Shown one piece after another: positions 1 to 8,701 of a stretch of DNA of 60,120 bases (its first letter is position 1; each line of letters opens with the position of its first letter). Source of the stretch: Streptomyces gilvus (GTDB lineage Bacteria; Actinomycetota; Actinomycetes; Streptomycetales; Streptomycetaceae); contig NZ_JAKWBE010000040.1 of NCBI RefSeq assembly GCF_022513565.1, positions 1-60,120 on the forward strand. The letters are read 5' to 3'. The notes below the pieces were generated by a model. That model saw nothing but the letters and a program-made list of their open reading frames with translations, ran no database searches and was not told where the DNA came from. The translations under genes were made by a program, and so were the position numbers.

Positions 1-3000
1 CCCAGCCGGCCGCCAAGCCCGCGCCCGCCGCCCCGGAGGGCCCGGAGCTGGTGACGCTGCGCGGTCCCGCCGCCGCCGTCGCGAAGAACATGAACGCCTC
101 CCTGGAGCTGCCGACCGCCACCTCGGTCCGCGCGGTCCCGGTGAAGCTGCTGTTCGACAACCGCATCGTCATCAACAACCACCTCAAGCGCGCCCGGGGC
201 GGGAAGATCTCCTTCACGCACCTGATCGGCTACGCGATGGTGCAGGCCATCAAGGCCATGCCGTCGATGAACTGGTCGTTCGGCGAGAAGGACGGCAAGC
301 CGACCCTGGTCAAGCCGCCGCACGTCAACCTGGGTCTCGCCATCGACCTGGTGAAGCCCAACGGTGACCGCCAGCTCGTCGTGGCCGCCATCAAGAAGGC
401 CGAGACGCTGAACTTCTTCGAGTTCTGGCAGGCCTACGAGGACATCGTCCGTCGCGCCCGCGACAACAAGCTGACGATGGACGACTTCACCGGTGTCACG
501 GTCTCCCTGACCAACCCGGGCGGCCTCGGCACGGTCCACTCCGTGCCGCGTCTGATGCCCGGCCAGTCGGTGATCATGGGCGTCGGCTCCATGGACTACC
601 CGGCGGAGTTCCAGGGCACCAGCCAGGACACCCTGAACAAGCTCGGCATCTCCAAGGTCATGACGCTCACGTCGACCTACGACCACCGGGTGATCCAGGG
701 CGCCGCCTCCGGCGAGTTCCTGCGCGCCGTCGCCAACCTCCTCCTCGGCGAGAACGGCTTCTACGACGACATCTTCGAGGCCCTGCGCATCCCCTACGAG
801 CCGGTCCGCTGGCTCAAGGACATCGACGCCAGCCACGACGACGACGTCACCAAGGCCGCCCGCGTCTTCGAGCTGATCCACTCCTACCGGGTCCGCGGCC
901 ACGTCATGGCCGACACCGACCCGCTGGAGTACCGCCAGCGCAAGCACCCCGACCTGGACATCACCGAGCACGGCCTCACCCTGTGGGACCTGGAGCGCGA
1001 GTTCGCCGTCGGCGGCTTCGCCGGCAAGTCGATGATGAAGCTGCGCGACATCCTCGGCGTGCTGCGCGACTCGTACTGCCGCACCACCGGCATCGAGTTC
1101 ATGCACATCCAGGACCCCAAGCAGCGCAAGTGGATCCAGGACCGCGTGGAGCGCGGACACACCAAGCCGGAGCGCGAGGAGCAGCTGCGCATCCTGCGCC
1201 GGCTGAACGCGGCGGAGGCCTTCGAGACCTTCCTGCAGACCAAGTACGTCGGCCAGAAGCGCTTCTCCCTGGAGGGCGGCGAGTCCGTCATCCCGCTGCT
1301 GGACGCGGTCCTCGACAGCGCGGCGGAGTCCCGCCTGGACGAGGTCGTCATCGGCATGGCCCACCGCGGCCGGCTGAACGTGCTGGCCAACATCGTCGGC
1401 AAGTCGTACGCCCAGATCTTCCGCGAGTTCGAGGGCAACCTCGACCCGAAGTCGATGCACGGCTCTGGCGACGTGAAGTACCACCTGGGCGCCCAGGGCA
1501 CCTTCACCGGCCTGGACGGCGAGCAGATCAAGGTCTCGCTGGCCGCCAACCCCTCCCACCTGGAGACGGTCGACCCGGTCATCGAGGGCATCACCCGCGC
1601 CAAGCAGGACATCATCAACAAGGGCGGCACGGACTTCACCGTCCTGCCGGTCGCCCTGCACGGCGACGCGGCCTTCGCGGGCCAGGGCGTGGTGGCCGAG
1701 ACGCTGAACATGTCGCAGCTGCGCGGCTACCGCACCGGCGGCACGGTCCACATCGTCATCAACAACCAGGTCGGCTTCACCGCGGCCCCCGAGTCCTCGC
1801 GCTCGTCGATGTACGCGACGGACGTGGCGCGGATGATCGAGGCCCCGATCTTCCACGTGAACGGCGACGACCCGGAGGCCGTGGTCCGCGTCGCGCGGCT
1901 CGCCTTCGAGTTCCGCCAGGCGTTCAACAAGGACGTGGTGATCGACCTCATCTGCTACCGCCGCCGCGGTCACAACGAGTCGGACAACCCGGCCTTCACC
2001 CAGCCGCTGATGTACGACCTGATCGACAAGAAGCGCTCGGTGCGCAAGCTCTACACCGAGTCCCTGATCGGTCGCGGCGACATCACCCTGGAAGAGGCCG
2101 AGCAGGCCCTGCAGGACTACCAGGGCCAGCTGGAGAAGGTCTTCACGGAGGTCCGCGAGGCCGTCACCTCCCAGCCGGCCTCCGGCCCGGTGTCGGACCC
2201 GCAGGCGGAGTTCCCGGTCGCCGTGAACACCGCGATCTCCACGGAGACCGTGAAGCGGATCGCCGAGTCCCAGGTCAACATCCCCGACACCTTCCACGTC
2301 CACCCGCGTCTGCTGCCGCAGCTGCAGCGCCGGGCGGCGATGGTCGAGGACGGCACGATCGACTGGGGCATGGGCGAGACGCTGGCCGTCGGCTCCCTCC
2401 TCCTGGAGGGCACCCCGGTCCGGCTCTCCGGCCAGGACTCCCAGCGCGGCACCTTCGGCCAGCGTCACGCGGTCCTCATCAACCGCGAGACGGGCGAGGA
2501 GTACACCCCGCTGCAGTACCTCGCCGAGGACCAGGCCCGCTACAACGTCTACAACTCCCTGCTCTCCGAGTACGCGGTCATGGGCTTCGAGTACGGCTAC
2601 TCGCTGGCCCGGCCCGACGCGCTCGTGCTGTGGGAGGCGCAGTTCGGCGACTTCGTCAACGGCGCGCAGACGATCGTCGACGAGTACATCTCGGCGGCGG
2701 AGCAGAAGTGGGGCCAGACGTCCGGCGTCACCCTCCTGCTCCCGCACGGCTACGAGGGCCAGGGCCCGGACCACTCGTCCGCCCGGGTCGAGCGCTTCCT
2801 CCAGCTGTGCGCGCAGAACAACATGACGGTCGCGATGCCGACCCTCCCGTCGAACTACTTCCACCTCCTGCGGTGGCAGGTGCACAACCCGCACCACAAG
2901 CCGCTGGTGGTCTTCACCCCGAAGTCGATGCTGCGTCTGAAGGCCGCCGCGTCGAAGACGGAGGAGTTCACCTCGGGTCAGTTCCGCCCGGTCATCGGCG

Positions 3001-3407
3001 ACTCCACGGTGGACGCGGCCGCGGTCCGCAAGGTCGTCTTCGTGGCGGGCAAGCTGTACTACGACCTGGAGGCCGAGCGCGCCAAGCGCGGCGTCACGGA
3101 CACCGCGATCATCCGCATCGAGCGGCTGTACCCGCTGCCGGGTGCCGAGCTCCAGGCGGAGATCGCCAAGTACCCGAACGCCGAGAAGTACCTCTGGGCG
3201 CAGGAGGAGCCGGCCAACCAGGGCGCCTGGCCGTTCATCGCCCTGAACCTGATCGACCACCTGGACCTGGCGGTCGGCGCGGACATCCCGGCGGGCGAGC
3301 GCCTGCGCCGGATCTCCCGCCCGCACAGCTCCTCGCCGGCCGTCGGTTCCGCCAAGCGGCACCAGGCGGAGCAGGAGCAGCTGGTGCGCGAGGTGTTCGA
3401 GGCGTAA
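1..3407 (+). CDS. kgd: Multifunctional 2-oxoglutarate dehydrogenase, E2/E1 fusion (5' end outside window)
   Basis: This TCA-cycle enzyme decarboxylates 2-oxoglutarate with thiamine diphosphate and carries a succinyl-transferase domain on the same chain, as in actinobacteria. The frame is open from base 3, so the start lies upstream. About 1134 residues are visible against roughly 1270 in the family, so only the N-terminal segment is missing. A Pro/Ala linker opens the window. The E2-like catalytic domain follows (STYDHRVIQGA around base 680), then the E1 domain (GMAHRGRLNVL near base 1355, GDAAFAGQGVVAETLN near base 1665, RRGHNESDNP near base 1965). It ends just before a strong terminator. 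Codon use is typical of a highly expressed gene. Confidence 0.97.
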   Translation, partial: QPAAKPAPAAPEGPELVTLRGPAAAVAKNMNASLELPTATSVRAVPVKLLFDNRIVINNHLKRARGGKISFTHLIGYAMVQAIKAMPSMNWSFGEKDGKPTLVKPPHVNLGLAIDLVKPNGDRQLVVAAIKKAETLNFFEFWQAYEDIVRRARDNKLTMDDFTGVTVSLTNPGGLGTVHSVPRLMPGQSVIMGVGSMDYPAEFQGTSQDTLNKLGISKVMTLTSTYDHRVIQGAASGEFLRAVANLLLGENGFYDDIFEALRIPYEPVRWLKDIDASHDDDVTKAARVFELIHSYRVRGHVMADTDPLEYRQRKHPDLDITEHGLTLWDLEREFAVGGFAGKSMMKLRDILGVLRDSYCRTTGIEFMHIQDPKQRKWIQDRVERGHTKPEREEQLRILRRLNAAEAFETFLQTKYVGQKRFSLEGGESVIPLLDAVLDSAAESRLDEVVIGMAHRGRLNVLANIVGKSYAQIFREFEGNLDPKSMHGSGDVKYHLGAQGTFTGLDGEQIKVSLAANPSHLETVDPVIEGITRAKQDIINKGGTDFTVLPVALHGDAAFAGQGVVAETLNMSQLRGYRTGGTVHIVINNQVGFTAAPESSRSSMYATDVARMIEAPIFHVNGDDPEAVVRVARLAFEFRQAFNKDVVIDLICYRRRGHNESDNPAFTQPLMYDLIDKKRSVRKLYTESLIGRGDITLEEAEQALQDYQGQLEKVFTEVREAVTSQPASGPVSDPQAEFPVAVNTAISTETVKRIAESQVNIPDTFHVHPRLLPQLQRRAAMVEDGTIDWGMGETLAVGSLLLEGTPVRLSGQDSQRGTFGQRHAVLINRETGEEYTPLQYLAEDQARYNVYNSLLSEYAVMGFEYGYSLARPDALVLWEAQFGDFVNGAQTIVDEYISAAEQKWGQTSGVTLLLPHGYEGQGPDHSSARVERFLQLCAQNNMTVAMPTLPSNYFHLLRWQVHNPHHKPLVVFTPKSMLRLKAAASKTEEFTSGQFRPVIGDSTVDAAAVRKVVFVAGKLYYDLEAERAKRGVTDTAIIRIERLYPLPGAELQAEIAKYPNAEKYLWAQEEPANQGAWPFIALNLIDHLDLAVGADIPAGERLRRISRPHSSSPAVGSAKRHQAEQEQLVREVFEA

Positions 3408-3427
3408 CCGCTTCCGCGGACAGCACG

Positions 3428-3470
3428 CGGCAGGGCCGCACCCCCTGGTGGGGGTGCGGCCCTGCCGTTT
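3428..3470 (+). terminator. Strong hairpin terminator after kgd
   Basis: A perfect 18-bp stem (3428-3445 with 3450-3467) and a 4-base loop are followed by TTT. It begins 21 bases after the kgd stop. Confidence 0.9.
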
Positions 3471-3492
3471 GCGCACCCCTATCCTGGACGGC

Positions 3493-3672
3493 ATGTACTT
3501 CACGGACCGAGGCATCGAAGAACTGGAGAAGCGGCGCGGCGAGGAGGAGGTCACCTTCGAGTGGCTCGCCGAGCAACTGCGAGCGTTCGTCGACCTGAAC
3601 CCGGACTTCGAGGTACCGGTGGAACGCCTGGCCACCTGGCTGGCCCGCCTCGACGACGAGGACGACGAGTAG
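3493..3672 (+). CDS. Small acidic DUF6104-type protein
   Basis: The gene encodes 59 residues starting MYFTDRGIEELEKRRGEEEV and ending in an acidic DDEDDE tail. I recognise it as the short Streptomyces family called DUF6104, whose function is unknown. ATG at 3493 is chosen because the family begins with MYFTDRG. No strong Shine-Dalgarno sequence is visible, and the gene sits only about 25 bases after the kgd terminator, so it probably has its own, possibly leaderless, promoter. The sequence is mostly helical and charged, with no membrane segment or signal peptide. Confidence 0.85.
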   Translation: MYFTDRGIEELEKRRGEEEVTFEWLAEQLRAFVDLNPDFEVPVERLATWLARLDDEDDE

Positions 3673-4142
3673 GGATGGGGCGCGGGGGCGTTGAGGGGGG
3701 CGCGGGGGCCTTGACACGGGCGCGGGTGGCTGCGGGGCGCGGGGGCGTTTGACGGGGAGGGGACCGCGTGGCCGCCGGTCGCGACGCTCGTCACCCGCGG
3801 GGTGCGTGGCCGCGGGGCGGGGGGGCGTTGACGAGGCCCGCGTGACCACCGGGGTGCGGCGCCCGTCAATCGGGGCGATGCGTGGCAGCTGCTCGCGGCG
3901 CCCGTCACCGGGGGCTGCGGGGTCACAGGTTGCGGGTCTCCAGGGGCCTTTGACGGGGCCCGCGTGACCGCCCGGGTGCGGCGCCCGTCACCCGGGGCGA
4001 TGCGTGGCAGCCGCTCGCGGCGCTCATGAACGCGGGCTACGTGTAGCCGGTCGTAGCTCGGGGGCGGGGCGTTGTCTCGATATGCGGTCGTAGCTCGGGT
4101 GCGGGCTCTGTCTCGGTGTCCGGTCGTGGTGGACGGAGGTCG
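3673..4142. other. 470-bp non-coding GC-rich stretch with degenerate repeats
   Basis: I see no credible gene here. Bases 3675-3830 are G-run-rich variants of a GCGGGGGCGTTGA unit. A longer direct repeat follows (listed separately). At 4046-4110 the unit CGGTCGTAGCTCGGG appears twice. Open frames across it are low-complexity and contain no recognisable domain. Confidence 0.6.
3839..4027. repeat. Direct repeat of about 67 bp, two copies 122 bp apart
   Basis: Copy 1 (3839-3905) and copy 2 (3961-4027) share CGCGTGACC, then GGTGCGGCGCCCGTCA, GGGGCGATGCGTGGCAGC and GCTCGCGGCGC, with a few substitutions between them. Confidence 0.75.
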
Positions 4143-5186
4143 TCAGTCCCACGGCCACACCGTTTCGTACGTCAGTCCCAGCGCCCCGTGCGCCAGCAGC
4201 AGCGTTCCCGCCGTGATCCAGCCGGCACTGCGGCGTCGCACACCCCAGACCGTGAGCGGAATGCCCGCCGCCACCTGGGCCAGTGCGAGGGCCCGGGAGC
4301 CGGGCGTGCCGGGCCACGGGAGCCAGGGGGCCGGGCGGACGGCCTCGGTCGCCTCCGGGTGGGCGCCGGTCGCTTCCAGGCTCGCGCCGGCCAAGCTCGC
4401 GCCGGCCGCTTCCAAGCTCGCGCCGCTCCATCCCGGGCGGACGCCCGTCTCCTCCGGAGGAACGCCCGTCGGGTCCGGGCGTTGCCCGGCCGCTTCCAAG
4501 CTCGCGCCGGCCATGCTCCCGCCGGTCGCTTCCAAGCTCGCGTCGGTCGTTTTCGGGTGCGCGGCGGGCGTCCCGCGCTTTCCCGGCCACTCGACCGGGC
4601 GCGCGTCCGGTGCGGCGCCAGCCGCCTCGCGGAGGCGGTCCGTGGGGTCGCCGGGTGCCATCCCCTCCGGCAGCGACACTCCCGCGCGCGTGAGGACGGC
4701 GAGCAGGGCGCGCAGACGCGCCCGGGCGTCGGCGAGCCGGGCGGGCTCGGTGAGACGGTCCAGCGCCTGGACGTCCAGGACCGGATCCAGGCCCAGGCGA
4801 GCGGCGAAGGTGTGCATCGCCTCGTCCTCGCCGGCCGGCGTGCCGTTGGCGAGCCAGACATAGCCGACGGGGCGGCGGAAGCCGGACGCGAGGACGTAAC
4901 CGGCCCGGTCGGCGTCCCACCACAGGGCGAGCACGGGCCAGGGCGCGCCCACGGCGAGGGCGGTGGCCCAGCCGGTCAGGACACGGTCGACGGGTTCCCC
5001 GCCTGTCAGCCAGGGCGTGCCCTCCGGGACCAGGACGCTCCAGTCGTCACCGGCCCGGGTGAGCAGCATGTCCTCGCGGAGGAGCTGGGCCGCGGGGACG
5101 ACGGACTCCGGCACGGCGCGGCACAGCAACAGGGCGCCGGGCGCGGACCCGGCGGCCGGACCGGTGCGGAAGGCCTCCCTCGACAT
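4143..5186 (-). CDS. Hypothetical protein with internal ASLEA-type repeats and C-terminal membrane helices
   Basis: The protein is about 347 residues, of unknown function. The N-terminal 190 residues look like a compact globular domain rich in W and L. Residues about 210-285 are low-complexity and contain repeated ASLEA(A/T)G-type units encoded by a 20-base repeat. The last 60 residues hold two likely membrane helices (around LALAQVAAGIPLTVWGV and ITAGTLLLAHGALGLTY), so this may be a membrane-anchored Streptomyces protein. ATG at 5186 is used; a GTG two codons upstream (5192) is equally possible because neither has a clear ribosome site. It is divergent from the DUF4097 gene and shares its upstream region. 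Confidence 0.7.
   Translation of the reverse strand: MSREAFRTGPAAGSAPGALLLCRAVPESVVPAAQLLREDMLLTRAGDDWSVLVPEGTPWLTGGEPVDRVLTGWATALAVGAPWPVLALWWDADRAGYVLASGFRRPVGYVWLANGTPAGEDEAMHTFAARLGLDPVLDVQALDRLTEPARLADARARLRALLAVLTRAGVSLPEGMAPGDPTDRLREAAGAAPDARPVEWPGKRGTPAAHPKTTDASLEATGGSMAGASLEAAGQRPDPTGVPPEETGVRPGWSGASLEAAGASLAGASLEATGAHPEATEAVRPAPWLPWPGTPGSRALALAQVAAGIPLTVWGVRRRSAGWITAGTLLLAHGALGLTYETVWPWD
4371..4547. repeat. Intragenic repeats of GCTTCCAAGCTCGCGCCGG
   Basis: Full copies lie at 4371-4390, 4406-4425, 4491-4510 and 4527-4547, with partial copies at 4391-4405 and near 4512. They encode the ASLEA/TGAS repeats of the minus-strand protein. Near-identical DNA copies suggest recent expansion by slippage or recombination. 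Confidence 0.75.
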
Positions 5187-5247
5187 GCTCACACGCTAGA
5201 GCGGTTCGCCCCTTCGGTCCTGTTGTGAGCTACCCCGAAAAGGTGTC

Positions 5248-5296
5248 TTGACTTTCCGTGTCCGCGATATATCGTGAATAGCAGAAGACGCGATAT
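5248..5296 (+). promoter_or_regulatory. Promoter with palindromic operator before the DUF4097-PadR pair
   Basis: TTGACT (5248-5253) with a 16-base spacer to TATCGT (5270-5275) forms a plausible promoter. The palindrome CGATATATCG (5265-5274) overlaps the -10 region, and a half copy CGATAT follows at 5291-5296. This is a good candidate operator for the PadR protein encoded two genes downstream (inference). Confidence 0.55.
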
Positions 5297-5324
5297 GGCG
5301 CGTTGGGACGGGGAGGTCCGCATC

Positions 5325-6353
5325 ATGTCCGAGTGGTCCGTCGGGGAGCCGAGGAAGCTCACGTTCGACAAGCCCGTGAGGGAACTGCACGTCCGCATCG
5401 TCAACGGAACGGTGAACGTGGTGGGCACGGACGAAGGTTCCGCACGTCTGGAAGTCTCGGAGATCGAGGGACCGCCCCTGGTGGTCACCCAGCAGGGCGG
5501 CACCCTCACCGTCGCCTACGACGACCTTCCCTGGAAGGGCTTCCTCAAGTGGCTCGACCGCAAGGGCTGGCGGCGCAGCGCCGTCGTCTCCCTCGCCGTG
5601 CCGGCCGACACCCGCGTGGAGGTGGGCGTGGTCGGCGCCGCGGCCGTGGTCTCCGGCATCGAGGGCCGCACAGAGGTCAAGGGCGTCACCGGCGACACCA
5701 CACTCGTGCGACTCACCGGCCCGGTGCGCGCCGACACCGTCTCGGGGAACGTGGAAGCCCAGGCCCTGCGCGGCGACCTCCGCTTCAACTCCGTCTCCGG
5801 CGATCTGACCGTGGTGGAGGCGGGCTCCTCGGTCAAGGCGGACTCGGTGAGCGGCTCGATGATCGTCGACCTGGACCCGACGAGCCGGCCGACCGACATC
5901 ACCCTGGCGAACGTCTCGGGCGAGATCGCCATCCGGCTGCCGCACCCAGCGGACGCCGAGGTGGAGGCGAACACCGCGAGCGGCTCGGTCTCCAACGCCT
6001 TCGAGGACCTGCGGGTCAGCGGCCAGTGGGGCGCCAAGCGCATCACCGGCCGGCTCGGCGCGGGCAACGGCAGGCTGAAGGCCACGACCGTCTCGGGCTC
6101 GATCGCCCTGCTGCGCCGGCCACCGGTCGAGGAGGAGCCGTGGGACGTGGAGCCGGAGGACATCGGCCCGCTGGTCGAGGACACTCCGCCGGATTCCGGC
6201 CCCGGGACCTCCGACGCGAGCGGGCAGACCGGCCCCGCGGACACCCCCGAGGCCCAAGGACACGGCGACTCGGGGGACAATTCCGCTTCCGGCCAGGGCG
6301 ACGGCGCGAGCGACGCCCCGGCCGACGGCACAACCGACAAGAAGGTGCTCTGA
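5325..6353 (+). CDS. DUF4097-family beta-helix protein
   Basis: The protein is 342 residues. Residues about 10-265 contain repeated VSG-V/SGS turns (DTVSGNVEA, NSVSGDLTV, DSVSGSMIV, ANVSGEIAI, NTASGSVSN, TTVSGSIAL) typical of the DUF4097 right-handed beta-helix. A disordered acidic, Gly/Ser-rich tail follows. There is no signal peptide or membrane helix. ATG at 5325 is preferred because GGGAGG (5311-5316) lies 8 bases upstream; the earlier GTG at 5274 falls inside the putative promoter and ATG 5295 lacks a ribosome site. The stop is one base from the next start, so the gene is co-transcribed with the PadR regulator. Its biochemical role is unknown; such pairs are common in Streptomyces. Confidence 0.88.
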   Translation: MSEWSVGEPRKLTFDKPVRELHVRIVNGTVNVVGTDEGSARLEVSEIEGPPLVVTQQGGTLTVAYDDLPWKGFLKWLDRKGWRRSAVVSLAVPADTRVEVGVVGAAAVVSGIEGRTEVKGVTGDTTLVRLTGPVRADTVSGNVEAQALRGDLRFNSVSGDLTVVEAGSSVKADSVSGSMIVDLDPTSRPTDITLANVSGEIAIRLPHPADAEVEANTASGSVSNAFEDLRVSGQWGAKRITGRLGAGNGRLKATTVSGSIALLRRPPVEEEPWDVEPEDIGPLVEDTPPDSGPGTSDASGQTGPADTPEAQGHGDSGDNSASGQGDGASDAPADGTTDKKVL

Positions 6354-6354
6354 C

Positions 6355-7413
6355 ATGCCCCCCGTCTTCGCCCATGGCCGCCTGCGCCTCTACCTGCTGA
6401 AGCTGCTGGACGAGGCCCCGCGCCACGGCTACGAGGTGATCCGTCTCCTCGAGGAGCGGTTCCAGGGGCTGTACGCACCGTCGGCCGGCACCGTCTACCC
6501 CCGCCTCGCCAAGCTGGAGGCCGAGGGCCTGGTCACCCACACCACCGAGGGCGGCCGCAAGGTGTACGCCATCACGGACGCCGGCCGCGCCGAACTGGCC
6601 GACCGCAGCGGTGAGTTGGCCGACCTGGAGCTGGAGATCCGCGAGTCGGTGGCGGAGCTCGCCGCCGAGATCCAGGCCGATGTGCGTGGCGCCGCGGGCG
6701 ATCTGCGGCGCGAGATGCGGGCGGCGGCCTCGGAGGCCCGCAGCGGTCCCGGTGGCAGGGGGCGCGGCCGGCAGGACGGTCCGCTGGGGGACTTCGCCGA
6801 GTACTCCGACAAGGAGTCCTGGCAGGCCGCCAAGGAGGAGATGCGGCGGGTCAAGCAGGAGTGGAAGGAGCAGGCCCGGCGGGCCAAGGACGAGAGCCGG
6901 CGGGCGCGCGAGGAGGCCCAGCGGGCCCGGCGTCAGGCCAAGGAGGCGCAGGAGCGGGCCCGGGCGCAGGCACAGGAGGAGGTACAGCGCATCGCCAAGC
7001 GGGTGCAGGACCAGGTACAGGACCACTTCGCGCGGGGTGACTGGCCGGCCGGGGTGCGCGAGGGGCTGACCGAACTGGCCAAGGAGTTCGGTGACTTCGG
7101 GATGAACTTCGGCAAGGAGTTCGGCAAGGACCTGGGCTTCGGGCGGGGCGGCAGCGGCACCTCCGCGCCACGCCCGGAGTACTCGCAGACGCCCGAGGAC
7201 TTCCCCGCCGAGTACGAGCCGGCCTGGGCGCACGAGGACGCCACCGGGGAACCGGCCCGCGACCTCGACCGTCTGCTCGACCGTTTCCGGGACGACATCC
7301 GTGACGCCGCCCGCGACCACGGCGTCACGGACGACCAGCTCCGCGACGCCCGCCGCCATCTGTCCACGGCGGCGGCGCACATCGGCGCGATACTGCGCTC
7401 ACCAAGAAGCTGA
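6355..7413 (+). CDS. PadR-family transcriptional regulator with long C-terminal extension
   Basis: The protein is 352 residues. Residues 1-85 are a PadR winged helix (LRLYLLKLLDEAPRHGYEVI, then GTVYPRLAKLEAEGLV). The rest is far longer than usual for PadR proteins: residues about 150-225 are a highly charged K/R/E/Q coiled coil, followed by a Gly-rich linker and a C-terminal helical segment with RDAARDHGVTDDQLRDAR. It likely represses its own operon through the CGATATATCG palindrome upstream of the DUF4097 gene (inference). The coiled coil suggests oligomerisation or partner binding. Confidence 0.9.
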   Translation: MPPVFAHGRLRLYLLKLLDEAPRHGYEVIRLLEERFQGLYAPSAGTVYPRLAKLEAEGLVTHTTEGGRKVYAITDAGRAELADRSGELADLELEIRESVAELAAEIQADVRGAAGDLRREMRAAASEARSGPGGRGRGRQDGPLGDFAEYSDKESWQAAKEEMRRVKQEWKEQARRAKDESRRAREEAQRARRQAKEAQERARAQAQEEVQRIAKRVQDQVQDHFARGDWPAGVREGLTELAKEFGDFGMNFGKEFGKDLGFGRGGSGTSAPRPEYSQTPEDFPAEYEPAWAHEDATGEPARDLDRLLDRFRDDIRDAARDHGVTDDQLRDARRHLSTAAAHIGAILRSPRS

Positions 7414-7489
7414 GGCCGAGGACTGCGCCCCTCTGTCAGACCGGCACCAGCCGCACTGCCAGAGGGGGCACTCCTCCCGTCCGTCGGGC

Positions 7490-7930
7490 CAAACACCGGC
7501 GGCCCGGACTCGAGCACGCACGCAGGCAGAGGCTCGGGCGCGGAGACGAGCGCGGGCGCAGGCACGGGCACGGGCTCGGCACCGGCCCGGACACCGGCGC
7601 AGGCGCCGGCCCCGGACACCGGTGCGGGCACAGGCCCGGACACGGGCTCGGACACCGGCGCGGACACGGGCGCAGGCGCCGGCGCGGACACGGGCGCAGG
7701 CGCCGGCCCGGACACCGGTGCGGGCACAGGCCCCGGCGCAGGCACGGGCACGAACACAGGCCCGGGCGCAGGCGCGGACACCAGCGCAGGCGCGGACACC
7801 AGCGCGGGCGCGGGCACGGGCTCGGACAGGGGCTCGGGCGCCGGCCCGGACACCCGTGCGGGCACAGGCGCGGACACCAGCGCGGGCACGGGCTCGGAGA
7901 CGGGGGCGCGGAGACGGGTCGCGGATACCG
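7490..7930. repeat. Degenerate hexanucleotide-periodic GC array
   Basis: About 440 bp are built from 6-base units such as GGCACG, GGCGCA, GACACC, GGCTCG and GGTGCG. Long open frames cross it on both strands, but phase is not conserved along the array because single-base shifts occur (for example near 7610), and no frame joins a recognisable domain. I treat it as a non-coding or decayed repeat. The rest of the 7414-8128 gap holds nothing I can assign. Confidence 0.65.
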
Positions 7931-8128
7931 GCACGGGCGCGGAGACGGAGGCGCGAACACCGGCGTGGGCTCGGGCACCGGCGCAGGCGCCGGCCCGGAT
8001 ACGGGTGCGGGCCGACTGGGACACGCTCTCGGGCACGGGTGCTTCTTCGAAGGGCCGGCCCATCCTCACGGCGCTCCACCCCAGGGGGTGGCCGCCGACT
8101 GCCCAACCGCCCCGCCCGCAGGGGCGGT

Positions 8129-8701
8129 TCAGCCGGCCTTCGCCTCGCCGGGCCCGCCATGGAGGACCCGGGACAGCGCCTCGTACGTCACCCCGTGGTC
8201 GGCGAGGACCTCGGCGGGGACGCCGGGCAGCAGGGTCAGCGACAGCAGGAGGTGCTCGTCGCCGATGTGCCGGTCGCCAAGGGCGACGGCCGAACGGAGG
8301 GCGCGTTCGAGGACCTGCTTGGCGCCCCGCCCGAAGGTGCGGCGCCCCTGCGACCACCACCCCTTGTCCCTGCGGTCGCCGGACATCGCCCCGACGCCGT
8401 GCACCTCCTCGACCCGGGCGACGATCTCCGACACGTCGATGCCCAGCCCGGCGAGCGCGTCGGCCTCGGCCCGGGACAGGCCGGCCCGCCGACGCGCCTC
8501 GGTCACCGCGCGCCGTACCGACTCCCTGCGCTCACCGTCCAACCCGAGCGAGGTGAGCGCGAACGAGCCCCTGCTCCCCTCCCTGTCGAGCAGTGCCAGC
8601 AGCAGATGGTCGGGGTCGACGGTCCGTGCTCCCGTCCGTTCCGCGTGCTCGACCGCGCTCTGCACCACCTCGCGGGCGTCCCTCGTGAACCGCTCGAACA
8701 T
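8129..8701 (-). CDS. Clp_N (double Clp N-terminal) domain protein
   Basis: The protein is 190 residues, starts MFERFTRDAREVVQSAVEHA and carries two Clp N repeats (about residues 1-65 and 105-165; LDPDHLLLALL-type and GDEHLLLSLTL motifs). These match the adaptor/substrate-binding N-domain of ClpA/ClpC, but no AAA+ ATPase domain follows, so it is a stand-alone N-domain protein. ATG at 8701 is chosen from the family start MFERF. Its first base overlaps the stop of the upstream HTH gene (TGATG), so the two are translationally coupled. Possible roles are binding unfolded substrates or sequestering Clp adaptors; both are inference. Confidence 0.88.
   Translation of the reverse strand: MFERFTRDAREVVQSAVEHAERTGARTVDPDHLLLALLDREGSRGSFALTSLGLDGERRESVRRAVTEARRRAGLSRAEADALAGLGIDVSEIVARVEEVHGVGAMSGDRRDKGWWSQGRRTFGRGAKQVLERALRSAVALGDRHIGDEHLLLSLTLLPGVPAEVLADHGVTYEALSRVLHGGPGEAKAG

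Noticed and set aside
983..3598. Long Arg/Pro/Gly-rich open frame overlapping kgd
   Set aside because: It is a shadow frame of a highly GC3-biased gene; its composition is typical of out-of-frame Streptomyces DNA and has no domain.
3839..4027. CRISPR array
   Set aside because: Only two degenerate copies with one spacer, and no cas genes in the window.
6933..8360. Pro-Val-Ser-Ala repeat open frame on the minus strand through the hexanucleotide array
   Set aside because: It overlaps the PadR and Clp_N genes and lacks any conserved flank; explained by the array.
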